A stretch of 5,071 nucleotides of DNA, taken from NCBI GenBank assembly GCA_003165135.1, contig PLSN01000050.1, positions 314 through 5,384 on the forward strand, given 5' to 3'. Positions 1-5,071 of this stretch are shown here, piece by piece (the stretch's first letter is position 1; each line of letters starts with the position of its first letter). The DNA comes from Bacteroidota bacterium. GTDB lineage: Bacteria; Bacteroidota; Bacteroidia; Chitinophagales; LD1. The position numbers and the translations under genes are program-made. The notes under the pieces are model-generated. The model did not search any database and was not told the origin of the DNA. It saw only the letters and a list, made by a program, of their open reading frames with translations.

Positions 1-1017
<1,017 letters not shown>

Positions 1018-1019
1018 TT

Positions 1020-1047
1020 AATAATTAATAATGAATAATGAATAATT
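1020..1047. repeat. Four tandem 7-base repeats (AATAATK) in the groEL leader
   Basis: Four head-to-tail heptamers read AATAATT, AATAATG, AATAATG and AATAATT on the plus strand. They end 14 bases before the groEL start codon, within the groES-groEL spacer. In the mRNA they would form an unstructured, A/U-only stretch next to the initiation region. The array is exact except for the last base of each unit. Its function is unknown. Confidence 0.75.
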
Positions 1048-1109
1048 AGAATAGACCGGGACTATGACTTCGCAAAATCTGCCGCAATCAAAAATCCGAT
1101 ATCCGAAAT

Positions 1110-1388
1110 TTATAAGATCGCGAAAATGTCAGATTCACGCATGATGAGGTATTCGGTGCCTTCGATGTTGATCTCAGTACCTGCGTATTTGCCATAAAGG
1201 ATGGAGTCACCTACTTTTACGCTGGTCGGCTCGTCTTTTTTGCCGGGGCCAACTGCTACTACGGTGCCTTTTTGTGGTTTTTCTTTTGCGCTATCGGGGA
1301 TAATGATACCGCCAGCTGTTTTGGTTTCAGCTTCTGCTGCTTTGATGATCACGCGATCTGCGAAAGGTTTGATTTTTACATCTGCCAT
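1110..1388 (-). CDS. groES: Co-chaperonin GroES (Hsp10), 92 aa
   Basis: This is the 10 kDa subunit of the heptameric lid that caps GroEL and encloses the folding chamber. The product has 92 residues, close to the usual 94-97. It begins [16 protein letters not shown], a typical GroES first strand with the conserved KP-x-x-DRV core. The mobile loop that docks on GroEL is at about 17-35 and holds the hydrophobic GGIII tripeptide region at 26-30. VVAVGPGK at 43-50 and [16 protein letters not shown] at 58-73 are the other family signatures, and the C-terminus ends RESDIFAIL. The ATG at 1388 was chosen over an in-frame ATG at 1445. The extra 19 residues in the longer version have no counterpart in GroES, and they cover the A/T-rich leader. 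No Shine-Dalgarno is visible. groEL follows 104 bases downstream, with no evident terminator between them, so the two are probably one operon. Confidence 0.97.
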   Translation of the reverse strand: MADVKIKPFADRVIIKAAEAETKTAGGIIIPDSAKEKPQKGTVVAVGPGKKDEPTSVKVGDSILYGKYAGTEINIEGTEYLIMRESDIFAIL

Positions 1389-1462
1389 AATTGTAATGAA
1401 TTTTGATTTAATGATTGAAATTAGGGTCCGCAATCTAGTAAGCATATGTTATGCCAAGACAA

Positions 1463-1468
1463 ATTATA
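1463..1468 (-). promoter_or_regulatory. Possible groES-groEL promoter, -10-like TATAAT
   Basis: The minus strand reads CCTATAATTTG here, containing an exact TATAAT that runs into a TTTG. This resembles both a sigma-70 -10 box and, off by one base, the Bacteroidota TAnnTTTG element. It would place the transcript start near 1455 and give a leader of roughly 65-70 bases to the groES ATG at 1388. No convincing TTG or -35 box sits at the right distance upstream, so the call is tentative. A pair of direct repeats lies immediately upstream. Confidence 0.35.
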
Positions 1469-1477
1469 GGCTTTTTT

Positions 1478-1497
1478 GGCAGAAAATCCGGCAGAAA
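1478..1497 (-). promoter_or_regulatory. Direct repeat TTTCTGCC x2 upstream of groES
   Basis: On the minus strand, the 8-base word TTTCTGCC occurs twice, at 1497-1490 and 1485-1478. The 12-base period is close to one helical turn, and the downstream copy ends 9 bases before the candidate TATAAT. The geometry suits a tandem operator or activator site controlling groES-groEL. It is not the CIRCE inverted repeat recognised by HrcA. The role is inferred from position only. Confidence 0.3.
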
Positions 1498-1570
1498 TTG
1501 ATTATGTTATAAAATACGGGTGGACAAAATGGCAAATAAGCACCACTTACGGGGCTATAAGACTGGTCAA

Positions 1571-2083
1571 CTACTGAGTAATGTTAAAAGTAAGTTTTGC
1601 ACTGTCAAACGGGGAACTTATATTCAATACCTCGATCCCCGAAATGGAGGACGCTGATATTTTGCCAGTGCCGGAAACCGTGGCAGAGATCGTGCCTGTG
1701 CCCGTTGTTTCATACAACTGGCCGGATGTTAGTCCTCCAACACTTACATTGACATATGCCTGAGTGGCCGTGAGTCCAACGTTGACATAAACAGAGTCAT
1801 TGACTGCAGTATATGTGCTATTGGCAGTCGGGGGCACGCCAAATATTATATTCAGTTCGCTGAATGTTGTGTTTACAGTGCTGGAATTTAGCACTGTTTT
1901 GGCACTAAGCGGATAATACACACCAGCCATGGGTGCCAGAGTAGTGCAGCTATCAGCCACATATGTGCTGCCCTTGAGGCTCCAAGAGCCGTTGTTTGAG
2001 GTATTGGCAGAGGCTGCGTCTTTGTGGCAGGAAGAGATTAGAATCCCTGTGGAGATCATGATACTCAAGATTATTCTTTTCAT
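1571..2083 (-). CDS. Small secreted lipoprotein of unknown function, 170 aa
   Basis: I do not recognise a named family. The protein starts MKRII, followed by a hydrophobic signal segment at about 4-16. A lipobox, L15-I-S-S-C19, marks processing by signal peptidase II and lipid attachment at Cys19, so the mature protein of about 152 residues is anchored to an envelope membrane. After a Ser/Asn/Ala-rich linker (22-33) comes a W-S-L-K-G-S-T-Y segment (34-41), a pattern common at the start of small beta-rich Bacteroidota lipoproteins. The rest is dominated by Ser, Thr, Val and Gly in short alternating stretches, such as DSVYVNVGL and AYVNVSVGGL. This suggests an all-beta fold. Only two cysteines are present: Cys19 and Cys46. 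The ATG at 2083 is supported by the signal peptide and by a good promoter 28 bases upstream of it. It lies downstream of the MBOAT-SGNH pair on the same strand but seems to be transcribed on its own. Confidence 0.85.
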   Translation of the reverse strand: MKRIILSIMISTGILISSCHKDAASANTSNNGSWSLKGSTYVADSCTTLAPMAGVYYPLSAKTVLNSSTVNTTFSELNIIFGVPPTANSTYTAVNDSVYVNVGLTATQAYVNVSVGGLTSGQLYETTGTGTISATVSGTGKISASSISGIEVLNISSPFDSAKLTFNITQ

Positions 2084-2114
2084 ATGTATCTTATTATTTA
2101 AGTAGTAATGATTT

Positions 2115-2143
2115 CAAATATAAAAACTAAGGAATAGAATCAA
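2115..2143 (-). promoter_or_regulatory. Bacteroidota-type promoter for the 170-aa lipoprotein
   Basis: On the minus strand, TTG (2143-2141) is followed after 18 bases by TATATTTG (2122-2115), a full match to the -7 consensus TAnnTTTG with a -33 TTG at suitable spacing. Transcription should begin near 2111, giving a leader of about 28 bases before the ATG at 2083. The -33 box lies inside the last codons of the SGNH gene, and the -7 box lies just past its stop, so the promoter is embedded in the gene end. Confidence 0.65.
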
Positions 2144-3080
2144 CATAATTCTTCACATCCTCCCCCAGTATCCGCGAATAAATCGCCGCCCCTGTCACAT
2201 TGACATGATTGACATTGTAGAAATACATCGTACTGTCCCCCATCGGGATGTCAGAGTAGTTCCAATAGGGCACTTCAAATTCTTTTGAAATGTTCAAAAT
2301 AGAATCACGCACAGTGTTATAGTTTCGGACGATCAGTTTATAGTCCTTATAGAACGGTGCACAGATCAGGATGACCTTTATGCCATGCGCCTGAGCATCC
2401 TTGATAATGTCCCTGAGCATGTCAAACCCCTTTTGAGAATAAACCGCATCATAGGCCTTGATGACATGCCGCTGGCTCTCCCAGGTCATGGAGAATGGAT
2501 GAAAGCCCCTGAGCATATCGACTAGCGGCAGTTCAGGTGACTCCGAGTGAATGATCAAGCCTTTCAGATTGGATATTTTATTGGGGTCTGGCTTGGAGTT
2601 GATGCGCTTGATACGATAGTAAAACTGCATGATACCTGTCTGACATTCATAATAGTACGGTGCCAGATATACATAAACCATTGAATCCTTGAGATAAGGG
2701 AAATAATCAGGGAAATTGAACACCCGCTGCTCGGTATCAAAACACCGGAAGTCGACATTTATCACAAGGTATTTAGGCTTTGGGTGTCGCTGCATATAAG
2801 CCCGATATACCATATTGAAGTAGACCGTACTGCCGCCCTCCAGGCCGAGATTGTAGGCTTTAAGTCCAGTCACCTGCTCTACGACGCGCGGGTCGATCTG
2901 ATTGAGCACACGGGAGTTTCCGATGAATAAGATGTCATTCTGCTCTCTCGATGGCCTCAGCAGATAGTGCATATTCGAGTCTATGTCCGTCGTATCAGTC
3001 CTAAAATGCAGATAAAACACTATCGCCGCCCCGACCGGTATGATCAGGCTACACAGCAGATATGGTATTATTTTCTTCAT
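2127..3080 (-). CDS. Membrane-anchored SGNH/AlgJ-like protein, probable partner of the MBOAT acyltransferase, 317 aa
   Basis: This is probably the extracytoplasmic half of an acyl-transfer pair. Residues 5-25 form one hydrophobic segment that would anchor the protein in the inner membrane, with the remaining part in the periplasm. SGNH blocks are visible: DILFIGNSRV at 49-58, with the candidate nucleophile Ser56 in Gly-Asn-Ser; YNLGLEGGS at 76-84, which fits block II; VILICAPFY at 236-244, a core strand; and YNVNHVNVTGA at 288-298, with the candidate catalytic His292. The usual Asp three residues before that His is Asn289. The ATG at 3080 was chosen because it starts directly at MKKIIPYLL. 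A TTG at 3116 would add 12 residues encoded mostly by a palindromic repeat. The gene begins 32 bases after the MBOAT stop, so the two are probably an operon. Polymer acetylation is inferred from AlgI/AlgJ and DltB/DltD pairs. An esterase role or a different acyl group cannot be excluded. Confidence 0.85.
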   Translation of the reverse strand: MKKIIPYLLCSLIIPVGAAIVFYLHFRTDTTDIDSNMHYLLRPSREQNDILFIGNSRVLNQIDPRVVEQVTGLKAYNLGLEGGSTVYFNMVYRAYMQRHPKPKYLVINVDFRCFDTEQRVFNFPDYFPYLKDSMVYVYLAPYYYECQTGIMQFYYRIKRINSKPDPNKISNLKGLIIHSESPELPLVDMLRGFHPFSMTWESQRHVIKAYDAVYSQKGFDMLRDIIKDAQAHGIKVILICAPFYKDYKLIVRNYNTVRDSILNISKEFEVPYWNYSDIPMGDSTMYFYNVNHVNVTGAAIYSRILGEDVKNYVDSIP

Positions 3081-3089
3081 TTGTTTTTT

Positions 3090-3118
3090 AGCCCCCTTTA
3101 GGGGGTTTGGGGTCAAAA
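3090..3118 (-). repeat. Palindromic repeat, copy 1, between MBOAT stop and SGNH start
   Basis: The core is five C and five G flanking TTTA (3092-3105), a perfect 5-base-pair stem with a 4-base loop, followed by TTTGGGG. The repeat covers the MBOAT stop codon and nearly all of the 32-base spacer, ending 9 bases before the SGNH ATG. As mRNA it would put a strong short hairpin immediately upstream of that start, which could lower SGNH translation or couple it to MBOAT translation. A diverged second copy lies inside the MBOAT gene at 3473-3502. The lack of a U-tract after the stem argues against a terminator. Confidence 0.8.
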
Positions 3119-4549
3119 CTGAAAATATATGAATGCATTTTGATTATAAATACCCATCGTCAGTACCAGAAAGACCACAATTCCCAGCCACATACTATCC
3201 ACCCACCTAAATCGGGTGAAACTGCCCTCATGCCTCACCAGCACTTCTTCTGATATGAGCAGGAAAGCAAACAACAACAGCACAAACAGATGCCAACCTC
3301 CGGCATAGGTCACCTCATTGATAGTAGGAAAAGTAAACCATGTCAGATGTGTCGGGCTGATAGTATAATGTAAAATATGCACCGCCTCTCCTATCGATCC
3401 CGCTCTAAAGAAAACCCAGGCCACTGTCACGATGAAGAAAGTAAAGAAGATACCAATGGCTTTTCCGATCAAAGTCCCCTTTAGGGGATTGAGAGGTTCA
3501 AATGCCTTTCGGAAATAGTCGTATACCATCACATACACCCCGTGTATCGCGCCCCATACTACAAAGGTCCAACTCGCTCCATGCCACAGCCCGCTGATCA
3601 GAAAGGTCATAAAGAGATTGAAATTTCGTCGCAGCGGTGAGACGCGATTGCCGCCGAGGCTGATGTATACATAGTCTCGAAACCAGGTCGACAAGGAGAT
3701 GTGCCACTTTCTCCAGAACGAAGCTATATCAGGCGATAAATATGGACGGTCGAAATTACTCACAAGCGAGAAGCCCATGACCCTGGCAGCCCCAATAGCT
3801 ATGTCCGAATAACCCGAAAAATCGCAGGATATCTGAAAAGCAAAAAACACCGCCCCCAATGTCACATTGCCGGGATGATAGGAATCGGGTTGATTGAACA
3901 TAGTATTGACATATACCTCCAGTCTATCCGCTATCACTGCTTTTTTAAATAAGCCCCAGAGCATCAGCCTCAGCCCCCACCAGAGGTTGCCGAGGTCAAA
4001 TTCATGCTTCTCGTAGAACTGATGAAGCAAATGCTGCGGACGCTCGATCGGCCCTGCCACCAGCTGTGGATAGAACATCACATACAGCGCATAGATTCCC
4101 AAATGTCGTTCGGCCTTTTGATTGCCCCGATAGACCTCTATCGTATAGCTCATCGCCTGAAATGTGTGGAATGACAGGCCTATCGGCAGCATGATCTTCC
4201 AGAAGCCAAGGTCATGGCCCTCTATATACAATCCATGAAGCAGGTGGTTCAGATTGTTGAGAAAGAAATTGAAGTATTTGAAGATCGCCAGTACGCCGAC
4301 ATTGGCGATAATGCTCATGATGAGGAACTGCTTTCGCCGCGCCCCTTCGCTTTTCTCAATATATATCCCCGCCACATAATCCACTGCTATGGTAAAAAAC
4401 AGGATCAGGATATAGGGCGGATAGAAGGCGCAATAGAACACACAACTCGCCGTCAGCAATAGAAGCCACCTGTATCGCTGCGGAAAGAGAAAATATAGCA
4501 GCGTTACGACAGGGAAAAACAGGAGAAACTGTAATGAGTTGAAAAGCAT
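3113..4549 (-). CDS. MBOAT-family membrane O-acyltransferase, AlgI/DltB/PatA type, 478 aa
   Basis: This is a polytopic inner-membrane enzyme that passes an acyl group, usually acetyl, from a cytoplasmic donor across the membrane for transfer to an extracytoplasmic polymer. At 478 residues it has the normal AlgI length. It begins MLFNSLQFLLFFP, a typical opening, and has about ten hydrophobic segments. Signatures in order are: LPIGLSFHTFQAMSY at 121-135; FYPQLVAGPIERP at 159-171; DFSGYSDIAIG at 243-253; NFDRPYLSPDIASFWRKWH at 265-283 with conserved His283; STWFRDYVYISLGGNR at 287-302; and SGLWHGASW at 319-327, with the family catalytic His at 323. AWVFFRAG follows at 377-384, and the end is FIYFQF. 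Residues 351-359 (EPLNPLKGT), in a loop between membrane segments, are encoded by a palindromic repeat. The ATG at 4549 is set by the family start and a promoter just upstream. The SGNH protein encoded next is its likely partner. The acceptor is unknown. Confidence 0.96.
   Translation of the reverse strand: MLFNSLQFLLFFPVVTLLYFLFPQRYRWLLLLTASCVFYCAFYPPYILILFFTIAVDYVAGIYIEKSEGARRKQFLIMSIIANVGVLAIFKYFNFFLNNLNHLLHGLYIEGHDLGFWKIMLPIGLSFHTFQAMSYTIEVYRGNQKAERHLGIYALYVMFYPQLVAGPIERPQHLLHQFYEKHEFDLGNLWWGLRLMLWGLFKKAVIADRLEVYVNTMFNQPDSYHPGNVTLGAVFFAFQISCDFSGYSDIAIGAARVMGFSLVSNFDRPYLSPDIASFWRKWHISLSTWFRDYVYISLGGNRVSPLRRNFNLFMTFLISGLWHGASWTFVVWGAIHGVYVMVYDYFRKAFEPLNPLKGTLIGKAIGIFFTFFIVTVAWVFFRAGSIGEAVHILHYTISPTHLTWFTFPTINEVTYAGGWHLFVLLLFAFLLISEEVLVRHEGSFTRFRWVDSMWLGIVVFLVLTMGIYNQNAFIYFQF
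3473..3502 (-). repeat. Palindromic repeat, copy 2, in frame inside the MBOAT gene
   Basis: CCCC-TTTA-GGGG (3476-3487), with flanks AGT before it and ATTGAGAGGTTCAAA after it, matches copy 1 (3090-3118) over most of its length, apart from a two-base gap and scattered substitutions. The stem is four base pairs here. The minus-strand frame is the same as in the readable upstream frame of copy 1: both encode Asn-Pro-Leu-Lys-Gly. It falls in a poorly conserved loop of the MBOAT protein at residues 351-359. Confidence 0.75.
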
Positions 4550-4556
4550 CTGACAG

Positions 4557-4587
4557 CAAATAAGTATTTTTTATTGATTTTCCCCAA
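4557..4587 (-). promoter_or_regulatory. Probable promoter of the MBOAT-SGNH operon
   Basis: On the minus strand, TTG (4587-4585) is followed after 20 bases by CTTATTTG (4564-4557). The TTTG half of the -7 element is exact, but the TA half reads CT. The spacing equals that of the divergent promoter alongside it. Transcription would begin near 4553, only about 4 bases before the ATG at 4549, so the mRNA may be almost leaderless. No alternative promoter or Shine-Dalgarno is evident in the 94 bases between the two divergent genes. Confidence 0.4.
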
Positions 4588-4606
4588 TTTGAGTCCAGTG
4601 GATTTT

Positions 4607-4637
4607 TTGGAAATCTAATTCTGTATTCTTACATTTG
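4607..4637 (+). promoter_or_regulatory. Bacteroidota-type promoter of the cysteine-rich lipoprotein
   Basis: TTG (4607-4609, at the end of a T6 run) and TACATTTG (4630-4637) are separated by 20 bases. The second box is an exact TAnnTTTG. The expected start of transcription is about 4641, with the ATG at 4644, so the leader would be about 3 bases. This promoter also decides the start codon: a TTG codon at 4635 in the same frame lies within the -7 box and cannot be the translation start of this transcript. Confidence 0.65.
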
Positions 4638-4643
4638 GAATCT

Positions 4644-4967
4644 ATGGCAAAAACTTTATCCATCGCGGTCTTGTTCCTGTTGGTCCTGTCGCTGTTACCT
4701 TCCTGCAAGAAATGCTACACCTGTGTGAATACATGCAGCGTATGCGTATTAAAAAACGGTTCTGGCGCAGTGATCGAACAGCAAACGCTATATTCTGATT
4801 CTCTTACTTACGTTACACAAAAAGCTGTACTTGTTGACTCAGGCTATACCTGCACCGCGGGTAAATCTACCTATTCAATCAACTTCTGTGTGAATAATAA
4901 AGACGCCGTAACCCAGTACCTTCCATACTATGAAGGCGATGGCAGATATACCTGTTCACCAAACTAG
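4644..4967 (+). CDS. Small cysteine-rich lipoprotein, 107 aa, function unknown
   Basis: I recognise the general type (small Cys-rich Bacteroidota lipoproteins) but no named family. A hydrophobic signal segment covers residues 4-18 and ends in the lipobox L18-P-S-C21, so Cys21 is expected to be lipidated and the protein anchored in the envelope. Five cysteines follow a tight pattern: C21-x2-C24-x2-C27-x3-C31-x2-C34. Three more are at 70, 82 and 104. Without the lipidated Cys21 there are seven, an odd number, so one would be unpaired if disulfides form. Metal binding is another possibility. The middle (35-69) is polar and rich in Ser, Thr, Val and Tyr. The C-terminus is aromatic (YLPYYEGDGRYTC). 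The ATG at 4644 was chosen from the signal peptide and promoter position. It is the only plus-strand gene and is transcribed away from the MBOAT operon. Confidence 0.85.
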   Translation: MAKTLSIAVLFLLVLSLLPSCKKCYTCVNTCSVCVLKNGSGAVIEQQTLYSDSLTYVTQKAVLVDSGYTCTAGKSTYSINFCVNNKDAVTQYLPYYEGDGRYTCSPN

Positions 4968-5009
4968 AGGTTATAAGTTTTAAGTAATGGGTTCCTGGTA
5001 ATGCATTCA

Positions 5010-5029
5010 ATAGGTTTGATCAAACTTAT
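5010..5029. repeat. 20-base imperfect palindrome downstream of the cysteine-rich lipoprotein
   Basis: ATAGGTTTGATCAAACTTAT is self-complementary around GATC at 5018-5021, except for one G-T mismatch that pairs as a wobble in RNA. It lies 42 bases after the lipoprotein stop. It is not followed by a T-run, so it is a poor intrinsic terminator and could instead be an operator. On the minus strand its right arm contains TAAGTTTG, an exact -7 match, with a TTG 23 bases further upstream, which is long spacing. The rest of 4968-5071 shows no gene. Confidence 0.4.
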
Positions 5030-5071
5030 CCCTTCGGTTGTATTTAATTTTCAAATTGCCGAATCTTCAAA

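Noticed and set aside
1389..1445. Longer GroES start giving a 111-residue protein
   Set aside because: The extra 19 residues have no place in GroES and cover the leader downstream of the candidate promoter.
1532..1562. Possible terminator for the 170-aa lipoprotein (AAGTGGTGCTT) and a CTTATTTG box
   Set aside because: The stem is only about 4-5 pairs with a wobble and no real T-run follows. The CTTATTTG, which is shared with the MBOAT promoter, has no TTG at suitable spacing here and may be chance.
1201..1763. Plus-strand open frames opposite groES and the 170-aa lipoprotein
   Set aside because: They are shadow frames of well supported minus-strand genes, with no promoter or family signature of their own.
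1883..1907. TTAGCAC...GCACTAA resembling the HrcA CIRCE element
   Set aside because: The second half is not the inverted complement that CIRCE requires. The site is inside a lipoprotein gene and about 500 bases upstream of groES.
3081..3116. TTG start for the SGNH protein overlapping the MBOAT stop (TTGA)
   Set aside because: The 12 added residues come almost wholly from the palindromic repeat and would precede a normal membrane anchor that starts cleanly at the ATG at 3080.
3498..4559. Short open frames (69, 82 and 67 codons) within or overlapping the MBOAT gene
   Set aside because: The MBOAT frame has all family motifs across this region, and the others are out-of-frame or antisense shadows.
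4635..4643. Upstream TTG start for the cysteine-rich lipoprotein
   Set aside because: It lies within the TACATTTG promoter element, so it would not be part of the transcript. The ATG at 4644 gives a standard signal peptide.

Overview
The window looks like chromosomal DNA from a member of the phylum Bacteroidota. The protein genes lack Shine-Dalgarno sequences. Three start regions carry a TTG / TAnnTTTG promoter of the Bacteroidota primary-sigma type. There are two small lipoproteins of the kind this phylum makes in large numbers, and a C-rich/G-rich palindromic repeat resembling ones scattered through Bacteroidota genomes. Genus and species cannot be named from the sequence.

Layout: all genes but the last are on the minus strand. 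Bases 1-1005 hold the first 335 codons of groEL, which runs off the left edge. groES (1110-1388) lies just upstream, so the chaperonin operon reads groES-groEL. A 182-base gap holds a possible groES promoter and a pair of direct repeats. Next is an unrecognised 170-residue lipoprotein (1571-2083) with its own promoter, which overlaps the end of the gene before it. Bases 2127-4549 hold a two-gene cassette: an MBOAT-family membrane O-acyltransferase (AlgI/DltB type, 478 aa), followed by a membrane-anchored SGNH/AlgJ-like protein (317 aa). A short divergent promoter region (4550-4643) separates the cassette from a plus-strand cysteine-rich lipoprotein (4644-4967). The last 104 bases hold no gene, only an imperfect palindrome.

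How the genes work together: GroES and GroEL form the general folding chaperonin. The MBOAT and SGNH proteins form the usual pair that moves acyl groups, normally acetyl, across the inner membrane onto an extracytoplasmic polymer. No polysaccharide biosynthesis gene is present, so the acceptor is unknown. Nothing in the sequence ties the two lipoproteins to either system.

The points most worth a second look are: (1) an abrupt codon-usage change inside groEL at about base 180, which suggests recombination or an assembly chimera; (2) a palindromic repeat that occurs between the MBOAT and SGNH start codons and again, in the same reading frame, inside the MBOAT gene; and (3) divergent promoters so close to their start codons that both transcripts may be nearly leaderless. 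I did not find a clear new defence or mobile system.
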